From NCBI RefSeq assembly GCF_011751765.2, contig NZ_CP061169.1, positions 1,116,001-1,180,000 of the forward strand: a stretch of DNA of 64,000 nt, in the 5' to 3' direction. A model generated the notes under the pieces. It worked only from the letters and a program-made list of their open reading frames with translations. It did not search any database and had not been told where the DNA came from. The stretch is from Paramicrobacterium chengjingii. GTDB lineage: Bacteria > Actinomycetota > Actinomycetes > Actinomycetales > Microbacteriaceae. The translations under genes were made by a program, and so were the position numbers. Of the stretch, positions 54,935 to 63,667 are shown piece after piece. Each line of letters opens with the position of its first letter. Position 1 is the stretch's first letter.

Positions 54935-56593
54935 TCACGCGTCGGCATAGCAGCGGGCGATGGCCACATCGAGAGGGAAATCGACGGGAAAGTCACCGAA
55001 GAGACCGCGCCCCGCGGCATCCGCCGACTCTTGAACGGCATTCGCGACGAGCGTAGCCGTCTGCTCGGGTGCATGGATGACGAGTTCGTCGTGCAGGAAG
55101 TACACGATATGCGGATGCTGTTCGCCGCTGCCGAGTGCGAAAAGTCGGTGCCGCAGCTCGGCCATCCAGCACAGTGCCCACTCGGCGGCCGTTCCTTGTG
55201 CCACGAAGTTGCGCGTGAAGCGGCCCCAATCGCGTGCTGCGCTGCGGCCAGCGCGCTCCTGAGCGGCCGTCGCGGTCACTTGGGTGCCCGCGCGAGTGAC
55301 TGACGTCCACGCATCGGAGGGCAACGGGGAGCTTCGGCCGAGCCACGTGGTCACCTGCTCGCCTCGTTCGCCGGCCCTGGCTGCCGTCTCGACAAGACCC
55401 GTGGCTCGTGGATACGTGCGCAGCAGCCGGGGCATGAGCCGTGCGCTCTCGCCCGTGGTGGCCCCGTAGAGGGCGCCGAGCATCGCGAGCTTCGCGTGAG
55501 CGCGTGTGTCGACGGTGCCCGCGTCAACGAGGCCCTGATACAGGTCTGTGCCATGCCCCGCAGCAGCCATGGCGACGTCGCCCGCCATTGCCGCAACGAT
55601 GCGCGGTTCAAGCTGGGCGGCGTCGGCGATGACAAACGTCCACCCGTCGTCGGCGACGACGGCCGGACGGACCTGTGCGGGCAGCTGCAATGCGCCGCCG
55701 CCGTCTGTCGCCCAGCGTCCTGTCACCACTCCGGCGACGACGTAAGCGGGCCGGAACCGGTCGTTGTGCACCCACTCGTCAAGCCACGCCCAGCCGTTCG
55801 CCGTCATGAGCCGTGAGAGTGACTTGTACTGCAACAACGGCTCGATCACGGGATGCTCGTGACGCAGAAGTTCCCACTTGCTCGTCGAATCGACAGAGAT
55901 TCCCGCGGACCTCAGGGCACGCAGCAACTCGGTGTGAGAGTCGGGATTGAGCGATGGCGTGTCGAGCTCGCCGCGAACGCGAACAGCGAGGTTCTCGAGA
56001 ACAGCCGGTCGTCCGCCAAAGACGGGGCGCGGTCCGAGGGCATCCGTGAGAATTTTCTCGTGCACGTCGCGCCGCCAGGGCAGGCCGTCGTGGCGAATCT
56101 CGCACGCGATCATCGCTCCACACGACTCCGCGGCCAGCAGCCGTTTCAACCCCCACGGAGCCGACGAAGCGGCAATGGCCTCGCACTGGCGCTGAAGCTC
56201 GGCCACAGCGTCAGGGCGCTCTCCCGAGCCCGCGAGCTCCGCAAACCCGGCAAGCGAGCCCTCGTCGGCCGAGTGCGTCCAGGGAACATCCCAGAAGTCT
56301 GGCGCGCGCTGTGGCAAACCACCTGCCGGAGTTCTCGTCGACCTTCGCAGGATGGTTCGACACAACGCAAGATCGTGACTGCGGCCAAGTCGGATGCCAC
56401 GCTCGACGAGTCGCGGATACAGCTCAGCCGTGTGAGCGAACACCCACCGAACACCTGACTGGTCACGCCGAGGCAGAATCTCTGTCGCGTCGCCCCAGCT
56501 CACGACGGACTCATCCGCGGGTATTCCGCTCTCATCGACGCCGATCAGTCGAAGCCCCGGCGGGCTGACAGAAGGCTCGATGACGACGTACAC
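54935..56593 (-). CDS. PolA-like bifunctional 3'-5' exonuclease/DNA polymerase (actinobacterial family A)
   Basis: 552-aa family A polymerase lacking a 5' nuclease domain. Motif A reads VIADAAQLEPRIVAAMAGD, the O-helix TRAHAKLAMLGALYG keeps the Arg, Lys and Tyr-Gly, and motif C is YFLHDELVIH. At the O-helix position that is usually Phe there is Leu. The N-terminal ~190 residues occupy the exonuclease position but show no clear DEDD acid set. The GTG start follows GGAGA; longer frames run into the opposite-strand promoter area. It probably acts in repair. It is divergent from the rhodanese gene. Confidence 0.87.
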   Translation of the reverse strand: MYVVIEPSVSPPGLRLIGVDESGIPADESVVSWGDATEILPRRDQSGVRWVFAHTAELYPRLVERGIRLGRSHDLALCRTILRRSTRTPAGGLPQRAPDFWDVPWTHSADEGSLAGFAELAGSGERPDAVAELQRQCEAIAASSAPWGLKRLLAAESCGAMIACEIRHDGLPWRRDVHEKILTDALGPRPVFGGRPAVLENLAVRVRGELDTPSLNPDSHTELLRALRSAGISVDSTSKWELLRHEHPVIEPLLQYKSLSRLMTANGWAWLDEWVHNDRFRPAYVVAGVVTGRWATDGGGALQLPAQVRPAVVADDGWTFVIADAAQLEPRIVAAMAGDVAMAAAGHGTDLYQGLVDAGTVDTRAHAKLAMLGALYGATTGESARLMPRLLRTYPRATGLVETAARAGERGEQVTTWLGRSSPLPSDAWTSVTRAGTQVTATAAQERAGRSAARDWGRFTRNFVAQGTAAEWALCWMAELRHRLFALGSGEQHPHIVYFLHDELVIHAPEQTATLVANAVQESADAAGRGLFGDFPVDFPLDVAIARCYADA

Positions 56594-56647
56594 GTCTCCA
56601 TTCTCCTGGTTGCCTCCGACAACGGCGGAGCATGTGAGGATGGATCC

Positions 56648-56956
56648 ATGAAAGAAATCACCGTGACCGAGCTCGCTGAACGAGCGAAGCGGGGAACAGC
56701 TGCCATTGTCGACGTGCGCGAGCCCGACGAATGGACGGGTGAACACGTCGAGGGCGCCGTGAACATTCCCCTCTCGCAGTTCATGGAGCGCGAGGGTGAG
56801 CTTCCCGATTCCGACGAGCTGCACATCATGTGCCATTCAGGCGGGCGCAGCTCACGCGTCACGCAGTACTTGGAACAAAAGGGCGTCGACGCCGCAAACG
56901 TCGACGGCGGCATCATCGCCTGGACGCAGGCGGGCCTTCCTGTCGTCAGCGGCTGA
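56648..56956 (+). CDS. Single-domain rhodanese-like sulfurtransferase
   Basis: 102-aa rhodanese domain: IVDVREPDEWTGEHVEGAVNIPL at the N-terminus and the active-site loop IMCHSGGRSSRV with the catalytic Cys, then AANVDGGIIAWTQAGLPV. It transfers sulfane sulfur from a donor to a thiol acceptor in the cytoplasm. It converges on the large membrane protein gene with a 2-nt gap. Confidence 0.93.
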   Translation: MKEITVTELAERAKRGTAAIVDVREPDEWTGEHVEGAVNIPLSQFMEREGELPDSDELHIMCHSGGRSSRVTQYLEQKGVDAANVDGGIIAWTQAGLPVVSG

Positions 56957-56958
56957 GG

Positions 56959-59136
56959 CTACGAGCTCGCGAGCATCGGCTGAACGTAGCGCTTCCACAA
57001 CCACACCGAAATGCCGAGCGCTGCGAAGGCGAGCACGAGAGCAAGTGCCGCAAGCACGTTTCCTGTCGCGCGCCAGTTCTCGATGCTCGGTCCGAGCATC
57101 ACGAACAGGGCTGTCAGGATCGCGAGCACAGCTGCTAGCCACAGCGGTCGTGACCACGCGAAGATTGCGCGGCCGCTCAGACGTCCGAGCGGCACCATCA
57201 TGATCGCGGCAGAGCCGATGCCGACGAGCGCGGTGATGTTCGCCGTCTCGATCAGCAGCTGTGTGAAGAAGCTGCCGCCCTGCGGCACGAACGACGCAAG
57301 CAGCCACGCGACAACGCCAACGACGAACACGCCGCCGATGCGCGAGAGCGCGAGTCGTGCAAGCACGGCGCTATTCAGCACCGTCGGCACGCGGACGGTC
57401 GTGACGAGCGCAAAGAGCAGCGCGGGGTGCAGATCGAAGACGCGAGATGCCAGCACGGCAGCCGCGACGACCAGCAGCCAGCGCGGATTGAATCGAACCT
57501 CGGTGAAACCGCATCGCCACACGTGGGAGAGGATGCGCGGAAGCCATGCCGCCGCGGCATTGATAATTGCTGAGGCGATGATCGCCGCGAACAGCAATCT
57601 CAGGTAGGCGGGTCTGCCGTCGACCGGGTTCGCAAAGATCGTGAGCGCACCGGTAGCGGCGATGCCGAGCACGATCATGGCGATGCGCCCCGGAACGGCA
57701 AGCATCGGTGCCCTGTCGAACTCGGATTCCGTTCGGTTTCGCCCGGTGAAAGCGACTCCGGATGCCGCGACTCGGCGCCGCGCCATGGTGCCCGCCAGCA
57801 TCCTCGCCGGTATCAAAATCAGGGCGATCGTCATGATCGCGAGCAGAAGCGCCCTGGCCCAGCCTGCGATCGCATCTATGCCGAGCGCGGGAGGCAGAGA
57901 CGCGGTGAATGGTGTCGCGTGGTTCCACGGGCCGGGTCCGTTCGGAGGCGCGGCGGGTGGGGGAACCGCCTCGTCCCGGGAGTCGCTGTCGTCGCTCTCT
58001 GACGGCTCGGGCTTCTCGTCCTTCGGAGTGGAATCGCTATCATCCGGAGAGCTGTTCTCATCACTCGGCTTGTCAGAGGGCGTCTTGTCTGGCGGATCCG
58101 ACGGCGAAGACGAGGTGCCGAACGTGACGGAAACGGCGGCACCGTCACCGCTGGAGTTGCCTGCAGCGTCGTCGGCCTTTGCGACGATCTTCTGTGCACC
58201 TGACGTCGCGACCTCGGCTGCCGTGCATGACCAGGCGCCCGACGATGGCACCTTGACGGTGCACAGCGTCTGCGAGCCAGCAAATACTTTGACGGTTGAG
58301 CCGGGCTCACCGGTCCCGGAGATCGTCGCGCCGGAGGGAGGCACAGTTGCACCGGCCGACGGTGCGGTGATCCTGGGCTTCGTTGGTGCGGTCAGATCTA
58401 CGGTAATGGGCACTGAGTTGCTCGGGTCCGACTCGCCGCCCGCCCCGTTGATTGTCTGCGTTGCCGTCGCCGAAGCACTCGAGAACTCGTCAGTGACCGA
58501 GACCGCCCATTTGCCGCTTGCGTTGGCAGTTGTGGTGTACTCATGCCCGTCGATGGTTACCGTTACTGTTGCGCCGTCCGCGGCATTTCCGCCGCTGAGG
58601 GAACCATTCTTCCCGATCGGTCCCGAGGGGGCGTCGATCGTAAGCGGAAAGAGCACATTCGCTGAGACCGAGTCATTGACCTGTGCGTCATCGACGAGTT
58701 CTGCCACGATTTCAACACCAATCCCTTGTGGAACTGGGATCGTTACTTTGAACGAGCCATCGACAACAGGTTCTGTAGTCCACCTTTTGCTTCCGGCCTT
58801 GACCCTGACCGAGGCGTTACTGGTCGGATCAGCGACAGTTCCCGTTACGGTCAAAGTCGATTCACGGACGAGATCTGTGGGGGCGTTTAGCGTGATCGTA
58901 GGGTCGCCGGTGTTCGGCGGAGTCGTGCTGTCTGTGCCGTCATCGGTCTCGGTTGTCACCGGCGGATGCGTAGATGCGGCGCTCGCCGGGCCAGACAGCA
59001 TCAGGGGGAGAGCGAGGGCAGCAACAGCGACAAGGGCGAGCCCGAAAAAGCGCCATCGGCCAATCGACCTCACCGGCACGTCCGGAGAGGGCCTGTGTGC
59101 TGTGTTTGAGAAAGTCCGCCCCACTTCACCATCCAT
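56959..59136 (-). CDS. Large Ig-like domain, multi-pass membrane protein of unknown function
   Basis: 725-aa protein. An N-terminal hydrophobic segment (FFGLALVAVAALALPLMLSGPASA) acts as signal or anchor. Then come three bacterial Ig-like repeats (about residues 80-350; PTITLNAPTDLVRESTLTVTGTV, PLTIDAPSGPIGKNGSLSGG, PRITAPSAGATVPPSGATISGTG), a Ser/Pro/Asp/Glu-rich linker, and a C-terminal half with about eight membrane segments. The Ig part should lie outside. Only the Ig repeats are recognisable; the membrane part matches no family I know. Confidence 0.82.
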   Translation of the reverse strand: MDGEVGRTFSNTAHRPSPDVPVRSIGRWRFFGLALVAVAALALPLMLSGPASAASTHPPVTTETDDGTDSTTPPNTGDPTITLNAPTDLVRESTLTVTGTVADPTSNASVRVKAGSKRWTTEPVVDGSFKVTIPVPQGIGVEIVAELVDDAQVNDSVSANVLFPLTIDAPSGPIGKNGSLSGGNAADGATVTVTIDGHEYTTTANASGKWAVSVTDEFSSASATATQTINGAGGESDPSNSVPITVDLTAPTKPRITAPSAGATVPPSGATISGTGEPGSTVKVFAGSQTLCTVKVPSSGAWSCTAAEVATSGAQKIVAKADDAAGNSSGDGAAVSVTFGTSSSPSDPPDKTPSDKPSDENSSPDDSDSTPKDEKPEPSESDDSDSRDEAVPPPAAPPNGPGPWNHATPFTASLPPALGIDAIAGWARALLLAIMTIALILIPARMLAGTMARRRVAASGVAFTGRNRTESEFDRAPMLAVPGRIAMIVLGIAATGALTIFANPVDGRPAYLRLLFAAIIASAIINAAAAWLPRILSHVWRCGFTEVRFNPRWLLVVAAAVLASRVFDLHPALLFALVTTVRVPTVLNSAVLARLALSRIGGVFVVGVVAWLLASFVPQGGSFFTQLLIETANITALVGIGSAAIMMVPLGRLSGRAIFAWSRPLWLAAVLAILTALFVMLGPSIENWRATGNVLAALALVLAFAALGISVWLWKRYVQPMLASS

Positions 59137-59290
59137 TCACTGCGATCGCAGGGGTGAAGTCAAGCGGGCACGGCGCTTTGTTACGGGCTTCTCAGCGCTA
59201 CTTCAGGCTGGAGGGCGGATAACGTGAGCATACCGCTCGTCACCACCGTGGTGAAAGGTCGTTATCGTGTCAGTAGACGAAAGGCACTCA

Positions 59291-60541
59291 ATGGCGATTT
59301 CCCTGACCGCACACGAGCGCACAAGCGCATCTCCTGCTCCCTGGCGCTCACCCGAGAAATACTGGTCGTCAATCGACAATGCGACGGCTGGGGAAGATCC
59401 GCCGTTCGGAGTTCTCCACATTGATGCGCTGCGGTTCAACGCCCATGACATGATCCGCCGGGCTGCGGGCACTCCCATTCGGATCGCCAGCAAATCAGTT
59501 CGCGTCAGGTCGGTTCTGGATGCTGCGCTCTCACTGCCCGGATTCGAGGGAGTGCTGGCATACACCCTGCCCGAGGCGCTGTGGCTAGCCGAGAGCATCG
59601 ACGATGTGGTTGTCGGCTACCCGACGGCAGATCGCGCAGCCATCGCCCAACTCGCAGCCTCAGAGACCCTCGCCTCGCGCGTGACGCTCATGGTAGACAG
59701 CGCTGAGCATCTTGACGCCATTGATGCGGTCGTGCCCGCTGATAAACGCACCGTGATCCGCGTGTGCCTCGAACTCGATGCGTCGTGGAACGCGCCTCCG
59801 CCACTGGGGCGGCTCGGAACGTGGCGATCGCCGATTCACTCACCACAGGCGGCGCGCTCGCTCGCGGAGTACATCGTGAGCCGCCCCGGCTTCGAGCTTG
59901 TCGGCATGATGGCCTACGAAGGGCAGATAGCCGGGGTGCCCGACCGCGAGCCGGGCAAGGCGGCAATGAACGCTCTTGTCGGCTGGGTCAAGAGACAGTC
60001 GCGCGCAGAACTCGCCGAGCGTCGAGGCGAGGCCGTCGCCCTTGTCCGAGAGATCGCTGACCTCCGTTTCGTGAATGGGGGAGGGACGGGCTCGCTCGAG
60101 AGCACGTCGCACGATGACTCAGTTACCGAGATCGCCGCAGGCAGCGGTTTGTTCGCCGGGCACCTGTTCGACGGATTCCGAGCATTCGACCCGGCCCCAG
60201 CGGCATCCTTCGCGCTGTCTGTCGTGCGCAAACCTCGAGCAGATATGGCGACTATCCTCGGCGGCGGCTGGATCGCATCTGGCCCGCCCGGAGTCGAACG
60301 GCTACCCAAGCCCGTGTGGCCCGAAGGCCTGCGCATGATGCCGCGAGAGATGGCCGGCGAAGTTCAGACGCCCGTCGAAGGCGTCTCCGCAGCTCGCTTG
60401 GCAATCGGCGACCGGGTGTGGCTCCGGCACAACAAATCGGGCGAGCTGAGTGAACGGCTGGGCGAGTTTCTCGTTGTCGACGGTGACAGCATCGTTGATC
60501 GTGTGCCGACGTACCGTGGCGAGGGGAAGGCGTTTCTATGA
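59291..60541 (+). CDS. Alanine racemase-fold PLP enzyme (D-threonine aldolase / D-serine dehydratase-like)
   Basis: 416-aa fold-type III PLP protein. The PLP lysine lies in PIRIASKSVRVRSVLD, and FELVGMMAYEGQIAGVPD, RFVNGGGTGSLEST and ILGGGWIASGPPG follow the D-threonine aldolase-type layout. A GAAAGG site precedes the ATG; a GTG 24 nt upstream is an alternative. Its stop overlaps the start of the sugar-lactone oxidase-like gene (ATGA), suggesting a joint role. The substrate is not evident. Confidence 0.85.
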   Translation: MAISLTAHERTSASPAPWRSPEKYWSSIDNATAGEDPPFGVLHIDALRFNAHDMIRRAAGTPIRIASKSVRVRSVLDAALSLPGFEGVLAYTLPEALWLAESIDDVVVGYPTADRAAIAQLAASETLASRVTLMVDSAEHLDAIDAVVPADKRTVIRVCLELDASWNAPPPLGRLGTWRSPIHSPQAARSLAEYIVSRPGFELVGMMAYEGQIAGVPDREPGKAAMNALVGWVKRQSRAELAERRGEAVALVREIADLRFVNGGGTGSLESTSHDDSVTEIAAGSGLFAGHLFDGFRAFDPAPAASFALSVVRKPRADMATILGGGWIASGPPGVERLPKPVWPEGLRMMPREMAGEVQTPVEGVSAARLAIGDRVWLRHNKSGELSERLGEFLVVDGDSIVDRVPTYRGEGKAFL

Positions 60542-61851
60542 CGGCGACGGGTGAAACCTGGCGAAATTGGGGACGCACAGAGAAGGCGAAGCCCATCAGG
60601 GTGGAGCGACCCCGTACGGCGGGCGCCGTTCAGCGCGCGGTTGTCGCTGCTGCCGGGAGCGGAATTCCGATCAAGGCGGTGGGTGCCAGCCACAGTTTCA
60701 GCGGCATTGCCGCTCCCGCCGGTGTGCTTCTCGAACTCGACGATCTCACCGGCCTCATCGACGTTGATGAGCGTCACGAACTCGCCACATTCTCTGCGGG
60801 AACGCGGCTGCGTGACATTCCGCGGTTGCTTGCCCGTTACGGCCTGGCCATGGAGAATCTCGGCGATATCGACAGCCAGTCGCTTGCCGGAGCCATTTCG
60901 ACCGGCACGCACGGCACAGGCGCATCGTTCCGCGGGCTTGCTGCGCAGGTCGCCGGAGTGACGCTTGTTACGGGGACGGGCGAGCAATTGCACGTCGATG
61001 CCGACACCAACGCTGAGCTTCTTCCCGCCGTTGCGCTCGGGCTTGGTTCCCTCGGCATTCTCGTCGATGTCACGGTGCACTGTGTCCCCGCATTCGACCT
61101 CGCCGCGGTCGAGAAGCCTGAGTCGCTAGAGAGCGTGCTCGACTCTCTGCCTCAGCGGGTCGCTGAGAACGACCACTTCGAGTTCTACTGGTTTCCCCAC
61201 ACTGAAACGGCCTTGACCAAGACAAATACGCGGATGCCGTCGGGCGCCGCGCGACGCCCGCTCTCACCGGTCAGGCGTTGGCTCGACGACACTCTCGTCT
61301 CGAATCGGCTCTACGAGGTGACGTGCGGCCTTGGCTCGGCCGTGCCGGCGATCACGCCGACAGTGAACCGCCTTGCCGATAAGCTCACAGGCAATCGCGA
61401 GTTCACCGACGCATCACATCGCGTATTCACGACCAAGCGCACGGTGCGCTTCGCCGAGATGGAGTACGCACTCCCTGCAGAACAGGTTGCCGATGCACTG
61501 CGCGAGGTCAAGAAACTCATCGATACATCGGGCTGGTCGATCTCCTTTCCTGTTGAAGTTCGCTTCGCGGCATCCGATGATCTGTGGCTGTCGACGGCAT
61601 CTCGTCGCGAAACGGGGTACATCGCAGTGCATCGCTATGCCCGCGAGAACCCGACCGAGTACTTCCGCGCCGTCGAAGCGATCATGCGCGACAAAGGTGG
61701 ACGCCCGCACTGGGGCAAAATGCACTGGCGTGACGCCGAGAGCCTGCGCGAAAGCTACCCACGGTTCGACGACTTCGTCGCAATACGCGACCGGCTCGAC
61801 CCCTCCCGGCTGTTCCGCAATCCGTATCTTGATCGGGTACTCGGAGCCTGA
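60538..61851 (+). CDS. FAD-linked oxidoreductase, D-arabinono-1,4-lactone oxidase family
   Basis: 437-aa VAO-fold flavoprotein. The FAD-binding domain has PIKAVGASHSFSGIAAPAGVLLELDDLTG with the His that commonly binds FAD, and GDIDSQSLAGAISTGTHGTGASFRGLAAQV. The C-terminal ALO domain ends PHWGKMHW...DPSRLFRNPYLDRVLGA, containing the conserved HWGK. Members oxidise aldonolactones or polyols. It is coupled to the preceding PLP enzyme gene. Confidence 0.92.
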   Translation: MTATGETWRNWGRTEKAKPIRVERPRTAGAVQRAVVAAAGSGIPIKAVGASHSFSGIAAPAGVLLELDDLTGLIDVDERHELATFSAGTRLRDIPRLLARYGLAMENLGDIDSQSLAGAISTGTHGTGASFRGLAAQVAGVTLVTGTGEQLHVDADTNAELLPAVALGLGSLGILVDVTVHCVPAFDLAAVEKPESLESVLDSLPQRVAENDHFEFYWFPHTETALTKTNTRMPSGAARRPLSPVRRWLDDTLVSNRLYEVTCGLGSAVPAITPTVNRLADKLTGNREFTDASHRVFTTKRTVRFAEMEYALPAEQVADALREVKKLIDTSGWSISFPVEVRFAASDDLWLSTASRRETGYIAVHRYARENPTEYFRAVEAIMRDKGGRPHWGKMHWRDAESLRESYPRFDDFVAIRDRLDPSRLFRNPYLDRVLGA

Positions 61852-61913
61852 GAATGCCGCGTGCATCGTTGGGGGCACAGTGAATTCGCCGGTGAAGCTC
61901 AGAATGCTGCCCG

Positions 61914-61919
61914 TAGACT
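61914..61919 (+). promoter_or_regulatory. Candidate -10 box upstream of lemA
   Basis: TAGACT with a weak GTGAAG 16 nt upstream lies 54 nt before the LemA start, within the short gap after the oxidase gene. Confidence 0.35.
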
Positions 61920-61973
61920 GAGGGCAAGCGGCTTCGACCGGGTCGCACACAGCACAGAGGGAGTATGCAAAGC

Positions 61974-62540
61974 ATGGAATGGCTTATTCCAGTTCTCATC
62001 GTTGTGGCGCTCGTCGTCATCATCGGCATTTACCTGTGGGTGACGTACAACTCGCTCGTGACCCTTGGCGTTCGCGTGAACGAAGCATGGAGCGACATCA
62101 CGGTTCAGCTCAAGCGACGCGCCGACCTCATTCCAAACCTCATCGAGGCAGTGAAAGGCTACGCGGCACACGAGAAGTCCGTGTTCGAGAACGTCACCGA
62201 AGCTCGCGCCGAAACGCTCAACGCGCAGGGACCGGCCGAAGCCTCCACTGCAGAGAACCACATGCAGCAGGCCCTCAAGTCGATATTCGCCGTAGCGGAG
62301 GCCTACCCGCAGCTACAGGCGAGCAACAACTTCCTCCAGCTGCAGAGCGAGCTCGTTGACACAGAAGACAAGATTCAGGCGTCACGTCGCTTCTACAACG
62401 GCGGTGTGCGCGAGCTGAACACGAAGATCAGGGTATTCCCGAACAACCTGTTCGCGAAGAACCTCGGTTTCGAGCTTCGTGAGTTCTTCGAAGTCACAGA
62501 CAGTGCGGCAATCGCCGAACCTCCGCGCATTCAGTTCTAG
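61974..62540 (+). CDS. lemA: LemA family protein
   Basis: 188-aa protein with one N-terminal TM helix (WLIPVLIVVALVVIIGIYLWV) and a four-helix cytoplasmic or extracellular bundle; NSLVTLGVRVNEAWSDITVQLKRRADLIPNLIEAVKGYAAHE is the family signature. The second of two nearby ATGs is used since GAGGGAG is 10 nt before it and only 1 nt before the first. It is followed by htpX, a recurrent pairing. Function is not well defined. Confidence 0.94.
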   Translation: MEWLIPVLIVVALVVIIGIYLWVTYNSLVTLGVRVNEAWSDITVQLKRRADLIPNLIEAVKGYAAHEKSVFENVTEARAETLNAQGPAEASTAENHMQQALKSIFAVAEAYPQLQASNNFLQLQSELVDTEDKIQASRRFYNGGVRELNTKIRVFPNNLFAKNLGFELREFFEVTDSAAIAEPPRIQF

Positions 62541-62618
62541 CTTTCTGCCGGCAGCTCGTCTGCGCAGCTGTCGGCGGCTTCGCCTCCTGCATACGTCGCC
62601 TGCTGTGAAGGGACACTG

Positions 62619-63509
62619 ATGTATCGCGCAATCCGCAAGAACAAGATCAACACCGTCGTGATCATCATCGGGTTTCTGCTGTTGATCGGTGCACTCGGTG
62701 CGCTTGCCGGATACGCATACGACAGCTGGACGATCACGATCGTCGTTCTCGCCGTCGCGATCGGCTATGCCCTTCTGCAATACTTCATGGCGTCGTCGCA
62801 GGCGCTCGCGATCAGCGGAGGCAAGCAGATTCGCAAGTCAGACAACCCGCGCCTCTACCGGGTTGTCGAGAACCTCAGCATCGCAACCGGTACCCCGATG
62901 CCCAAGGTGTACATCATCAACGATCCCGCGCCGAATGCTTTTGCGACAGGCAGGGACCCTGAGCACGCGTCAGTCGCGGCGACAACGGGTCTGTTGGACA
63001 TCATGACCGATTCTGAGCTTGAGGGCGTGATGGCACACGAGCTCGGGCACGTTCGCAACTACGACATCCGGGTATCGATGATCGTCTTCGGCCTCGTCGT
63101 CGCGATCGGCTTCATTGCCGACATTTTCCTGCGCATGATGTGGTTTGGCGGGGGACGCGGTGGCAACCGTGGGGGTGGGGGCAACCCCATCATTATGATC
63201 TTCGGCATTGTCGCCATGCTGATCGCGCCCCTTGTCGCCATGCTGGTTCAGCTCGCCATTTCACGGCAGCGTGAGTACCTTGCCGACGCAACGGGTGCCC
63301 TCACGACACGCCATCCGGATGCTCTTGCGAGTGCGCTGCTCAAGCTTGACCAGCATGCACGCCCGATGAAACGGCAGAACACGTCAATGGCGCACCTGTG
63401 GATCAATGATCCACAGAAGAAGCCCGGTGCAGCCAAGCGCCTTATGAGCTCGCACCCGCCCATCGCCGATCGCGTGCAACGCCTGCGAGACATGGGCGGC
63501 AGCTTCTGA
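62619..63509 (+). CDS. htpX: HtpX-type membrane zinc metalloprotease (M48)
   Basis: 296-aa membrane protease. Two N-terminal TM helices precede the active-site helix GVMAHELGHVRNYDIRVSM with the HExxH zinc motif; the third ligand Glu is in SRQREYLADATGAL. A Gly-rich loop (GGGRGGNRGGGGNP) sits between the two C-terminal hydrophobic segments. It degrades misfolded membrane proteins. It lies 78 nt after lemA in the same direction. Confidence 0.95.
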   Translation: MYRAIRKNKINTVVIIIGFLLLIGALGALAGYAYDSWTITIVVLAVAIGYALLQYFMASSQALAISGGKQIRKSDNPRLYRVVENLSIATGTPMPKVYIINDPAPNAFATGRDPEHASVAATTGLLDIMTDSELEGVMAHELGHVRNYDIRVSMIVFGLVVAIGFIADIFLRMMWFGGGRGGNRGGGGNPIIMIFGIVAMLIAPLVAMLVQLAISRQREYLADATGALTTRHPDALASALLKLDQHARPMKRQNTSMAHLWINDPQKKPGAAKRLMSSHPPIADRVQRLRDMGGSF

Positions 63510-63599
63510 GCTGTGCTGTGGTCGTGACTGACCAGTCTGGTGCCGATCGGAATTGTACGTGTCGTCCCGGAGCATGGAAGACACACAAACGTGCTGGAC

Positions 63600-63646
63600 G
63601 CACGAAAGCGGGAGCCGGTCCAAAGGACCGACTCCCGCTTTCGTGC
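63600..63646. terminator. Long bidirectional hairpin between htpX and a convergent gene
   Basis: GCACGAAAGCGGGAG pairs with CTCCCGCTTTCGTGC, then after one C-A mismatch CGGTCC pairs with GGACCG around loop AAA: 21 pairs in all. Placed between convergent genes, it can end both transcripts despite a short U-run. Confidence 0.8.
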
Positions 63647-63667
63647 TTCAGGCTGACTGCCCTCGGT

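Noticed and set aside
57641..59227. Long 528-codon frame opposite the Ig-domain membrane protein gene
   Set aside because: Its translation has no domain and mirrors the codon bias of the true gene, which has a signal segment, Ig repeats and TM helices.
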